Below are positions 35,819-44,008 of a stretch of DNA of 64,000 nt, one piece after another (within the stretch, counting starts at the first letter, position 1; each line of letters starts with the position of its first letter). The notes under the pieces are model-generated. The model saw only the letters and a program-made list of their open reading frames with translations. It ran no database searches and was not told the DNA's origin. The stretch is from Natronococcus sp. AD-5 (GTDB lineage: Archaea; Halobacteriota; Halobacteria; Halobacteriales; Natrialbaceae), in the NCBI RefSeq assembly GCF_030734285.1, contig NZ_CP132295.1:248001-312000 (forward strand). Direction: 5' to 3'. The translations under genes and the position numbers were made by a program.

Positions 35819-36141
35819 GACTCGATGTGTGACTGAGACGGAGTTATCTACTACAGATCCACCGTTCTATTCTCCCTTTTCACCCTCCGTGCTAGGTTGC
35901 CGCTTTCGAGTACCGTTTGAGAGTTAGAGGACTCCCGGTAATCTCCCTCTCTGTCTCCTGTGAGCGGTCATCCCACGTTGAGTCCGCTCGTGGGTTCACT
36001 CTGATAGCTACCAGACTTTTTATCAGATGATGTATTTAAAAATTAACCAGTTATTCAATATATGAGTACATCCTCTTCGTCTTAAGTTATTGTGCGTGAA
36101 TATCACGTCGTCGTGTGGGAGCGCTCCACACGACGACCACC
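35819..36141. other. Intergenic boundary between the low-GC and high-GC halves
   Basis: No gene is visible. Around 36010-36090 the DNA is AT-rich and holds the promoter of the carboxypeptidase gene. To its right the base composition rises sharply and pseudogenes become rare. Confidence 0.5.
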
Positions 36142-38964
36142 ATGAGCAGCCACGAACGACGTCATTCCGACCGGGCGGAACCGCACGACGACCATGACCG
36201 GTACACCCACGGGGAGGCTACCGAACTCGACGAGAGTGCCTTCGACGGCGGTTCGATCGACCGGCGAACGTTCCTATCCGTCGCCGCCGCATCCGGTGCA
36301 GCCCTCGCGTTACCGAGCACTGTCACAGCCGAAGTCACCGACGGCGCGCTGACCGACATCGCCGAGTACGTCGTCAACGCGACGCCGGACGACCACGAGG
36401 CGACGCTGGTCCTCGAGTTCGCGGACGCTGATTCCCTCGACGCATTCGCCGCCGAGTACGCGGAGCCCGACTGGGACATCGACGAGGACGATCTGCCGCC
36501 GAAGGCCGATGTCCGCGAGGAGCCGACGCCGGCCGCCCACGCCTACCTCACTGCCGACGAACTCTCGCACGCGCTAGAAATCGCCGACGTAGAATTCGTC
36601 GACTTCTCGCCGGGCGCGAATCCGTTCTGGAAGATCGGCGGCGCCTATGACGACCGCGTCTTCGCTGAAGTCGAGGATGCGCGCGACTACGTATCCCACG
36701 GCGAACTCGCTCAGGGGCTCAAGTACCTGGTGGACGAGTATTCGGACCGGCTCCGTATGCACGCCATCGGCCAGAGCCCGGGCTGGGAGAATATGTTTAC
36801 CGGCGAGGACGCCGATCCGAAAGACGTCTACGTCGCAGAAGTGACGAAGGATATTCAGGATGAGGAATCGTTCGCTGAGAAGGACAAGGTCGTCTTCTCC
36901 CTAAGTATTCACGGTGACGAGCCCGCCGGCCGCGTCGCCGGAACACGCATCATCGAGGAGGCTACGAAGGGGGAGGCCGACGACTTCGAGGACGTTCTCG
37001 ACGACATCGTCATCGTGTTCGTCTTCACCAACCCGGACGGCTGGGTCGTCCGGAAGCCGCAGTACGAACATCCCTACGAGTGGTACTACGGGGACCAAGC
37101 GCGGTTCCGCTACCACCGCGGAAATGCGGCCGTCGGGGACACGAACCGGCAGTATCCGACGATGGGGTGGGTCAACCCCGCGTACTGGCCCGCCGAGCCA
37201 GAGGGGACCCCCGAGGTGCGCCCCGACGATCCAGAAGGGCGAGGCTACGAGGACATGGTCCCGGACGCGCTGGCGGTCGTCGAGCACCTTCGCGAGTACG
37301 ATAACGTGGAGTACCTCTGTGACTACCACATGATGGGCTTGTCGGAGTCGATGGTGCTGAACCTCGAATCCAACGCGCCCTACGAACAGGCCGGCACCCA
37401 CAACCTCGACGAGGTCAACATCCGCATCGGCGACGGAATGGAGGAGCACTGGGGCAGCCCGGAGACGATCGCCGACGACACGATCAGGGCCAGCAAAGCG
37501 ATCTACGGCGACGAGTACGAGTACGTCCCGGAGCGCCTGTTCGACTACGGGACGATCTACGACTCGCTAGGCTACCAGATCACCGGCGGCCTGCTCGGCT
37601 GGGCGGGCCAACCCGAGGAGTTCGGCGGTCTCGGCGCCGTCACGGTCGCCCCCGAGCTGGTGCTCCGCGACGGTTACGACTTCAAGCCGTTCATGGAGCG
37701 CCACCTCGAGACGGCCTACCGCATCTCGATGCGCGAGTACGCCGAGATGACGGCCGCGGAGACCGACGCGACCGTGGCCACCGGCGGACAGGACACCGCC
37801 TACGTCGCCTCCGACGCACTCACGCGCTCGTCGGCCGACCTCCCGTTCACCGACGAAAGCCCCGGAAACGGCGACGGCAACGGTCAGGATCGCGCTACCC
37901 GCGTTCAGCGCCGCCACAACACCGTCCAGCCCGGTCCCGGCGGGAGCGCGAGCGCATCGTCGGGCGGCGCGACTCACTCGCTGGCCGTCCGGTTCGACGC
38001 CCGCGGCATCGACGAGGGCGTCGTCAGGCTCGTCAACCCCGGCGGCCGGACCGTCCGCGAGATTGACCTCGCCGACCCGGCTTCCGGCGATCAGGGTCAC
38101 TTCTACGTCCCCGATCCGGACGAGGGCGACTGGTCGATCGAGTTCGACGGCGACGCCGCCATCGACGTCGAGGTCGTCTCCCTCGAGACCGAGGACGAGG
38201 TCCCCGATCCCGAGGAGGTTCTGGGCTACGCACAGCGCGAGTACGTCGTCAACCCGATGCAGTTCTTCGAGGACCTCGAGTCCTACTTCGAAGCGGGAGC
38301 GATCGACGGTCTTCGCGTCCACGACGTCCGTAACGGCCGTCTGATGCGCGGTAATTCCGGAGAGCGCCGCTACGACAACCTCGTCATCTCCCACGCCGAC
38401 GGCGTTACCGACGAGCGGTACGTCGACGCCGTCGAGGAGTTCGTCCGGGCCGGCGGTAACCTCGTGGTCACCGACTCCGGACTAACCCTCCTGGGAGTTC
38501 TCGACGTCGGCGACGCCGCGGCCATCGGACCCGACGACGTCGAGTCCGGGACGATGGCCATCCCGAACCTCGAGAATCGAGACCTCGATCACACGCTGCT
38601 GACGGACGTCAGACCGATCCAGCAGGAGATCTGGAAGGTGTCGCAGCTCGGCTATACGACGGGTAACGATTCGCCGGTCTGGACCGTCGACCTCGACGCC
38701 TTCGAAGCCGCTGGCGGCACCATCGCCGGGAGCCTCGGCGGGGATGGCGACGTCGGCGCCGGCACGCTGACGGTCGGCGACGCGGAGATCAACGTCATCG
38801 GTACCCTCCTGCCGCCGGCGAACCAGCGGGAACTCCACCCCTTCGGCATGGCCGATTACACCCTGTCGTTCATGGGTCACACGCTCATCTGTAACGCCCT
38901 CGGCTTCGAGCAGCGGCGCTACGTCGACGGCGAACTGGTCGGAACCTGGGGAGAGGTCCGGTAG
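36142..38964 (+). CDS. Tat-exported M14-family zinc carboxypeptidase
   Basis: The roughly 940-residue protein has a Tat signal (SIDRRTFLSVAAASGAALAL) ending near residue 65. The M14 domain contains the zinc motif SIHGDEPAGRVAGTRI (HxxE), FVFTNPDGWVVRKPQYEHP, then DTNRQYPTMGW and DYHMMGLSESMVLNL with the downstream His. After a Q/G/S-rich linker near 590 comes a beta domain (SLAVRFDARGIDEGVVRLVN). A second alpha/beta segment holds NLVISHADGVTDERYVDAVE and GGNLVVTDSGLTLLGVLDVG. It would digest peptides outside the cell. It is the first large GC-rich gene of the right half. The GTG at 36115 is an unlikely start. Confidence 0.85.
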   Translation: MSSHERRHSDRAEPHDDHDRYTHGEATELDESAFDGGSIDRRTFLSVAAASGAALALPSTVTAEVTDGALTDIAEYVVNATPDDHEATLVLEFADADSLDAFAAEYAEPDWDIDEDDLPPKADVREEPTPAAHAYLTADELSHALEIADVEFVDFSPGANPFWKIGGAYDDRVFAEVEDARDYVSHGELAQGLKYLVDEYSDRLRMHAIGQSPGWENMFTGEDADPKDVYVAEVTKDIQDEESFAEKDKVVFSLSIHGDEPAGRVAGTRIIEEATKGEADDFEDVLDDIVIVFVFTNPDGWVVRKPQYEHPYEWYYGDQARFRYHRGNAAVGDTNRQYPTMGWVNPAYWPAEPEGTPEVRPDDPEGRGYEDMVPDALAVVEHLREYDNVEYLCDYHMMGLSESMVLNLESNAPYEQAGTHNLDEVNIRIGDGMEEHWGSPETIADDTIRASKAIYGDEYEYVPERLFDYGTIYDSLGYQITGGLLGWAGQPEEFGGLGAVTVAPELVLRDGYDFKPFMERHLETAYRISMREYAEMTAAETDATVATGGQDTAYVASDALTRSSADLPFTDESPGNGDGNGQDRATRVQRRHNTVQPGPGGSASASSGGATHSLAVRFDARGIDEGVVRLVNPGGRTVREIDLADPASGDQGHFYVPDPDEGDWSIEFDGDAAIDVEVVSLETEDEVPDPEEVLGYAQREYVVNPMQFFEDLESYFEAGAIDGLRVHDVRNGRLMRGNSGERRYDNLVISHADGVTDERYVDAVEEFVRAGGNLVVTDSGLTLLGVLDVGDAAAIGPDDVESGTMAIPNLENRDLDHTLLTDVRPIQQEIWKVSQLGYTTGNDSPVWTVDLDAFEAAGGTIAGSLGGDGDVGAGTLTVGDAEINVIGTLLPPANQRELHPFGMADYTLSFMGHTLICNALGFEQRRYVDGELVGTWGEVR

Positions 38965-38980
38965 CGCTCCGCATCGGCCG

Positions 38981-38986
38981 TTTTTT
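38981..38986 (+). terminator. Oligo-T terminator candidate
   Basis: A run of six T follows a GC-rich stretch 17 bp after the carboxypeptidase stop codon. Archaeal transcription often ends at such T-runs. Confidence 0.4.
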
Positions 38987-39218
38987 CGCCGAATGCCGGC
39001 GCGTACGCGGTTCCGTTACTGCGACGCCAGAATCGCGCAGCCGATACGGTCTGGCACGGGACTACCCGCTATTACGGTTCGCAGGGCGGACTGACGCAGC
39101 GGTCCGGCGAACGGAAGCGAGTTCGTATTTTCGGCCGGCCGACGAGCGTACCCGATCAGCGAGTTCCCCTTGCGCTGAACAGCAGTGTACACTTTTCCGA
39201 CAACTGCGGATAGCCCGT
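38987..39218. other. Intergenic, nothing recognised
   Basis: The roughly 230-bp stretch is GC-rich without an ORF, repeat or hairpin I can support. Confidence 0.4.
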
Positions 39219-39535
39219 ATGCCGGCGCAAGCAGATACCTGGTTCGGATTCCACGAGCGTGCGAAACCGCTCGTTCAGGCGGGAATCGTGCTCGGAATCG
39301 GTCCGGGCGGCTTTTTCGGCGGGATCGTGCTTCACCAGCTCCTGCAGTGGCACCACATGCTGTCGGCCCGGACGGATCCGACCGTCGTCAGCGACTTGCA
39401 GCGGAACGTACTGGCCGACGAACTCTTCCACCAACCTCTTTACGGTCGCCGGCTACGCCGTCGTTCGAGCCGCCGAGAGGGTTGCGCCCGGGCCTCGAGA
39501 CGAGCGCACGACGGTCGGACAGACCTCCTGAACAG
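39219..39535 (+). pseudogene. DUF2243 membrane protein, frameshifted and truncated
   Basis: The start reads FHERAKPLVQAGIVLGIGPG, GFFGGIVLHQLLQWHHMLSA and VSDLQRNVLADELFH. GxxGFFxGxxLHQxLQWHHMLS is the defining motif of DUF2243. A shift near 39430 is needed to continue as LFTVAGYAVVRAAERVAPGP. After about 100 codons the frame ends, so the remaining helices are lost. DUF2243 proteins are membrane proteins of unknown function. Confidence 0.7.
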
Positions 39536-39685
39536 GGATGTTCGCGGTCGTGGTACTCCTCGTCTTGGGTTCGGCATCTCTTCGCGGATGAGACCTCTCG
39601 CCCGGTAGCTACCGACGCGGCCGACTGGACTTCGAATCCGCCGATCTCGGCGGAGAGCGGTCATCGTCGCTGGCGGCAAAAACCG

Positions 39686-39880
39686 CTACTCCTCGTCACA
39701 GGGGCTCGATCGGTCCTCGTGGCCGTCCATCTGCGATTTGTCAACGTCGATATCACAGAGGACGCCGAACCCGGCGTTCTTGAGTTCGTCGATCGTCTCT
39801 TCGACGACGTCGTCGAACTCGCCGTCGACTCGTTTACTTAGGGTATAGGACAAACTGTGCAATATAGCCGAGGAGTCCAT
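39686..39880 (-). pseudogene. DUF302-like protein, C-terminally truncated
   Basis: The 64-residue frame reads MDSSAILHSLSYTLSKRVDG, EFDDVVEETIDELKNAGFGV and LCDIDVDKSQMDGHEDR. The segment VEETIDELKNAGFGVLCDIDV matches the first helix and strand of DUF302. A full DUF302 domain is about 60 residues longer, so only the start survives. It could also be a short independent protein. Its neighbour on the left, the DUF2243 gene, is also broken. Confidence 0.5.
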
Positions 39881-39996
39881 TATTGTTTGGGCGGCACCGG
39901 CAACGTCGGACGAGTTCTGAGCGTGCGGTGGACCGTCAGCGCGCGAACCCCGATTCGAGGCAAAGACTTAGCCGTTACGAGGAAAAGTCGGGCCCG

Positions 39997-40635
39997 ATGA
40001 TCGCTCGGCGCACGGTACGACGGCTCGGTGCCCTGGGAGGGCTCGTCCTCGTCGCCGGACTCGCGTACGCGCTACGCTGGCGGAAGAACCCGTCCCCGTG
40101 TCCCTACTCGCAACGGGTCTGGCTCGACCTCCCGCGACCGGTCATCACGCGGTCCCGCTTGCGCGAACTGCTCGCCCCGCGGCCGGGCGAGGACGTCCTC
40201 GAGGTCGGATCGGGAACGGGCTACTACACGGATTCCGTCGCACAGGCACTCGAGCCGGGTGGCACGGTACACGCGCTCGACGTCCAGCGACGGATGCTCG
40301 AGCGGACGCGCGCCCGGACGAGCGCTCGAGGGAGCCGGAACGTCGCTCCGGTCCAGGCGGACGTACGGACGTTGCCGTACCCGGACGACGGGTTCGACGC
40401 CGCGCACCTGGTCGCCGTCCTCGGCGAAGTCCCCGACCGAGAGCGGGTGCTCTCCGAGCTCCACCGCGTGCTGAAACCCGGCGGCCGACTCGTCGTCGGC
40501 GAGTTGCTCCCCGATCCCCACTTCGTCGCGCTCGAGACGATTCACCGGCGGGCCGAGCGGCAGGGATTTCGGTTCGACGACTACGTCGGGACGCGATTTG
40601 GGTACATCGGTCGATTTCTTGTTCCCGTTCGGTAA
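39997..40635 (+). CDS. Class I SAM-dependent methyltransferase
   Basis: The roughly 212-residue protein has one N-terminal membrane segment (LGALGGLVLVAGLAYALRW). The methyltransferase core follows: LELLAPRPGEDVLEVGSGTG-like motif I (EDVLEVGSGTGYYTDSVA), GGTVHALDVQRRMLERTRAR, VQADVRTLPYPDDGFDAAHL and RVLKPGGRLVVGELLPDPHF. The acceptor is unknown; a membrane lipid or quinone is possible given the anchor. The open frame extends to 39883, but the ATG at 39997 directly before the helix is preferred. The frame is intact. Confidence 0.8.
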   Translation: MIARRTVRRLGALGGLVLVAGLAYALRWRKNPSPCPYSQRVWLDLPRPVITRSRLRELLAPRPGEDVLEVGSGTGYYTDSVAQALEPGGTVHALDVQRRMLERTRARTSARGSRNVAPVQADVRTLPYPDDGFDAAHLVAVLGEVPDRERVLSELHRVLKPGGRLVVGELLPDPHFVALETIHRRAERQGFRFDDYVGTRFGYIGRFLVPVR

Positions 40636-40889
40636 CGGGCTGTCAGTCCAGTCAGGAATTCGCTAGCGTTTAGTTTGTACACGATAAGAAATATAATAGT
40701 GGATGAATAACCAAAGAGAGTCTAATGGATCGTTCGCAATCTTCGCCCTATGTGGTGTGAGAGGAGCATATTTTCCTATAAATATATCTCGCGTAGTACA
40801 CAAATTCCATCAGCCGCTGACCACGTTCCACATTGTATTGTGCAATGAGTACAAAATCCTTAAAACTCCGCAGCCCCTACGAGGGAGTG
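40636..40889. promoter_or_regulatory. Promoter region of the thioredoxin operon
   Basis: The region is AT-rich with CCTATAAATATATC at about 40775-40788 as a TATA candidate. CATTG-TATTGTG-CAATG at about 40830-40846 is an inverted repeat that could bind a redox regulator. A 65-codon ORF at 40703 shows no family features and is not called. Confidence 0.4.
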
Positions 40890-41249
40890 ATGGCAACTGA
40901 GGCACCCGACGGACCGACCGCACAGTCGACCGACGAACCCGTCCACGTCGAGAGTCCGAGCCACCTCGAGAGCATCGCCGACGAGCACGACGTCGTGCTC
41001 GTGGACTTCTACGCGGACTGGTGTGGCCCGTGCCAGATGCTCGAACCCGTTCTCGAGGGACTGGCGAGCGAGACGAACGCCGTGATCGCGGAAGTCGACG
41101 TCGACCAGCATCAGCCGCTGGCCGGCGAGTACGGCGTCCGCGGCGTTCCGACGCTCGTGCTCTTCGCGGACGGCGAGCAAGTCGAACAGCACACCGGCGT
41201 CCTGCCGGCGGACCGACTTCGCGACCTGATCGAGAAATACGACGACTGA
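40890..41249 (+). CDS. trxA: Thioredoxin
   Basis: The roughly 119-residue protein is a classical thioredoxin. It has VVLVDFYADWCGPCQMLEPV with the WCGPC active site near residue 50, AVIAEVDVDQHQPLAGEYGV and VRGVPTLVLFADGEQVEQHT with the cis-Pro. It reduces protein disulfides in the cytoplasm. Its stop codon directly abuts the ATG of the thioredoxin reductase gene, so the two form an operon and a working redox pair. Upstream in-frame ATGs at 40833 and 40845 are possible, but MATEAPDG fits other haloarchaeal thioredoxins. Confidence 0.9.
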   Translation: MATEAPDGPTAQSTDEPVHVESPSHLESIADEHDVVLVDFYADWCGPCQMLEPVLEGLASETNAVIAEVDVDQHQPLAGEYGVRGVPTLVLFADGEQVEQHTGVLPADRLRDLIEKYDD

Positions 41250-42281
41250 ATGAACGAGAACGCTATCTACGACGTAGTGATCGTCGGCTCCGGCGTCGCC
41301 GGCCTCTCCGCAGCGGTCTACGCCGCGCGGGCCGACCTCGAGCCGCTCGTGCTCGAGGGGCCGGAGCCGGGTGGACAGCTGACGCTGACGACCGAGGTCG
41401 AGAACTACCTCGGCTTCCCCGAGGGGGTCGGCGGCACGGAGCTGATCCAGCGCGGGAAAGAGCAGGCCGAACGATTCGGCGCCGAGTTCGCTCACGGCAC
41501 CGTCGAGGACGCGACGCTCGAGACCCGGCCGTTCGAGCTCGAACTCTCGAGCGGCGACGCGCTGCGAGCCCGCGCGCTAATCGTCGCGACCGGCGCGAGC
41601 GCTCGCTGGGTCGGCGCCGAGAACGAAGACGAACTGATGGGCTACGGCCTCTCGACGTGTGCGACCTGCGACGGCGCCTTCCACCGCGGCGACGACGTGC
41701 TCGTGATCGGCGGGGGCGACAGCGCAATGGAGGAGGCGCTGTTCCTCGCGAAGTTCGCCGACAGCGTCACGATCGTCCACCGTCGCGACGACCTGCGCGC
41801 TTCCGACATCATGGCCAGACGAGCCCGCGAGCACGAGACGATCGAGTTCCGCTGGAACACCGAACTGCTCGAGATCCACGGCTCACGAGACGAGGGCGTT
41901 ACGGGTGCGACGCTGGTGAGTCACGCCGACGGCTACCCGACGGAAAAACTCGCGTCGGGAGCGGACGTCGAGTACGAGGAGGTCGACGTCGGCGGGATCT
42001 TCTACGGCGTCGGTCATGACCCGAATACGGCGTTCCTCGAGGACACCGCCGTCGAACTCGCCGACACCCGCCACCTGCTGACGCTCGAGGGGATGACGAC
42101 CGAGACCGCGGTCGCGGGCGTCTTCGGCGCGGGCGACGTGATGGACCCCGACTACCGCCAGGCGGTGACGTCCGCGGGAACCGGGAGCATGGCCGCCCTC
42201 GACGCGGAGGCGTGGCTCAAGGAGCAGGCGGTATCGGACGCCCGCTCCCACGCGGTCGGCGAAATCGAGGCAGACGGTTAG
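41250..42281 (+). CDS. trxB: Thioredoxin-disulfide reductase
   Basis: The 343-residue flavoprotein has the FAD site YDVVIVGSGVAGLSAAVYAA, PGGQLTLTTEVENYLGFPEG and the redox Cys pair STCATCDGAFH. The NADPH-binding site DDVLVIGGGDSAMEEALFLA comes next, followed by VAGVFGAGDVMDPDYRQAVT near the C-terminus. It passes electrons from NAD(P)H to thioredoxin. It starts at the base after the thioredoxin stop, so translation is coupled. HRRDDLRAS after the NADPH site has the HRR motif of NADPH-preferring enzymes. The frame is complete. Confidence 0.92.
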   Translation: MNENAIYDVVIVGSGVAGLSAAVYAARADLEPLVLEGPEPGGQLTLTTEVENYLGFPEGVGGTELIQRGKEQAERFGAEFAHGTVEDATLETRPFELELSSGDALRARALIVATGASARWVGAENEDELMGYGLSTCATCDGAFHRGDDVLVIGGGDSAMEEALFLAKFADSVTIVHRRDDLRASDIMARRAREHETIEFRWNTELLEIHGSRDEGVTGATLVSHADGYPTEKLASGADVEYEEVDVGGIFYGVGHDPNTAFLEDTAVELADTRHLLTLEGMTTETAVAGVFGAGDVMDPDYRQAVTSAGTGSMAALDAEAWLKEQAVSDARSHAVGEIEADG

Positions 42282-42920
42282 GCGGGCGACGGCGCGGTAC
42301 GTCGGTAGCTGAAATAGGATTTCAGTGGTAGAGGCAGGTATACGAGACGATCGCTTGCTGCTAGGTATCCGATCTAGTGGTAGTCATACCACATTCGAGT
42401 AAGTCGGTTTCTTCGGCGCCAGTTAGCTGTTTGGCGCGAAGCAACGAGCGATTCGTCGTACACTGAAACCATAGCCGTACGATCGCAGTCGACAAACTCG
42501 ACAGGAGCTCTCCCGCTAAATACGCATCTGCGGGCATCCCTCTCCTCGCGGACCGCTGTTCGTTTAGCGATATTAAACAGACCAAGCGAGCGGACCTGTC
42601 GCGCAATTGGCTGGAAATAGCCAGCTTATAACGCGGCGGTGCGAATTATTTACACATGTACTTCTGTAATAGCCCGGCGGAGGCGCCGGTAGTGAACTTC
42701 CCTTCTACGAGGAACACCGTTCGACGCTACCGATGCGCAGTCTATTTTCACCGCGGCGGTGCGGGGAGCGTCCGCGAGCGCGGCGCACTGGGCGATCTCG
42801 TTTAATACTATAAAACGGTAGCCAGATGGGTCAAACGGTCGTTTTCGCTCTCCTAGGCGCAAATTCGGCGGGATAGTCCGTTTTCCCGGCCACGAGAGCG
42901 ACGATCCGCGCTCGAGACTG
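42282..42920. other. Intergenic stretch
   Basis: No gene is called. Two minus-strand ORFs of 70-81 codons (42361-42606, 42650-42862) lack family features. The stretch separates the redox operon from the polysaccharide-use locus. Confidence 0.45.
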
Positions 42921-43877
42921 TCAAATCGAGACCGGTTCGCCGGTTTCGATCGCTTCGTTTGCGGCCAGCGTTAGCTCGAGGGTTCTCGCGGCGTCCGCGT
43001 AGTCGCTCCTGACGTGCGTTTCGTCTCGCTCGTTCACGGCGGTAACGAACGCGTCCACCTCTCGACGGAGGGCTTCCGTCGAGTCGGTCGACTCGTACTC
43101 GATAGCCTCGTCGTCCACCGTTCCGGCGAGCGTCCCGTGAGTGAAATCGAGTTCGAGGTAGAAACCGTCGCCGGCCAGCTCGAGCTTGCGACCGATCGAC
43201 GTCACGCAGTTCGTCGAGATGTGACTGACCGCGCCGTTTTCGTGTTTCATCGTGGTAGAATTGACGTCCTCGAAGTCGATCGACTCGAGGTTCACGCGCG
43301 ACCCGCCGAACGCGGCGACGCGCTCGACGTCGCCGCCGAAGTAGCGAACGAGGTCGAAGACGTGCGTCGACAGCTGTACGTTGCTCCCGCCGGACTTCGC
43401 TTTCCGTCGGCCCCACTCGCGTCCGGGAACGCCGCCCCAGTATCGTCCCTCGATGAGGCTTATCGTTCGGTCACCGATCAGTTCCTCGGCCCGGTCGACC
43501 AGACTCGAGTACCGGGACAGGTATCCGGACTGGGTGATGACGCCGTGTTCCTCGATAGCGGTCCGGATTTCCGTCGCCTTCTCGTTCGTCCGCGCGACCG
43601 GTTTCTCGACCAGCAGGTCGAGGCCCCGTTCCGCGGCACCGATCGCCTGATCGGTATGCGCGAACGAGGGGATCGCCAGAACGACGGCGTCGAGCGATTC
43701 GTTCCGATAGAGTCGGTTGTGATCAGTATACACCGCCGCCTCGCGCGGCTCCGCTGCGGCGCGAGCGGTCTCCTCGTCTAAATCGCAGATCGCGGTGACG
43801 CGAACGTCGTCGCGACGGTCGAACTGTTCGAGCAGGCGCTGGCCCATGATGCCGGCTCCGACGCAGGCGAGATCCAT
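42921..43877 (-). CDS. Gfo/Idh/MocA-family oxidoreductase
   Basis: The 318-residue protein has the N-terminal Rossmann motif DLACVGAGIMGQRLLEQF, AICDLDEETARAAAEPREAA and GLDLLVEKPVARTNEKATEI, in which EKP carries the family Lys. Next is QSGYLSRYSSLVDRAEELIG, and the C-terminal substrate domain includes SGGSNVQLSTHVFDLVRYFG with the usual His. The enzyme would oxidise or reduce a sugar or sugar acid with NAD(P). GGTGAT directly precedes the ATG, but a frame extending upstream to 44639 is only a shadow of the next gene. It is transcribed with the binding-protein genes upstream, or from its own AT-rich promoter at about 43885-43905. Confidence 0.85.
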   Translation of the reverse strand: MDLACVGAGIMGQRLLEQFDRRDDVRVTAICDLDEETARAAAEPREAAVYTDHNRLYRNESLDAVVLAIPSFAHTDQAIGAAERGLDLLVEKPVARTNEKATEIRTAIEEHGVITQSGYLSRYSSLVDRAEELIGDRTISLIEGRYWGGVPGREWGRRKAKSGGSNVQLSTHVFDLVRYFGGDVERVAAFGGSRVNLESIDFEDVNSTTMKHENGAVSHISTNCVTSIGRKLELAGDGFYLELDFTHGTLAGTVDDEAIEYESTDSTEALRREVDAFVTAVNERDETHVRSDYADAARTLELTLAANEAIETGEPVSI

Positions 43878-44008
43878 ATCACCAGTAACTCGTTCGAACA
43901 ATAATAAGCGTGCCGTCCGACGGAATCCGTCGCGTCGTCTTCCGTAGGCGGTAGCGACGGAGTACGGCGGTGATATCCGTTCGGGTACCCAGTAGAACGG
44001 ATTCGCCT

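Noticed and set aside
36115-36141. GTG start of the M14 carboxypeptidase gene at 36115
   Set aside because: It adds residues without family support, and the ATG at 36142 gives a normal distance to the Tat motif.
42361-42862. Two minus-strand ORFs of 81 and 70 codons
   Set aside because: No recognised domain and no conserved context; they lie in an intergenic stretch with little coding bias.
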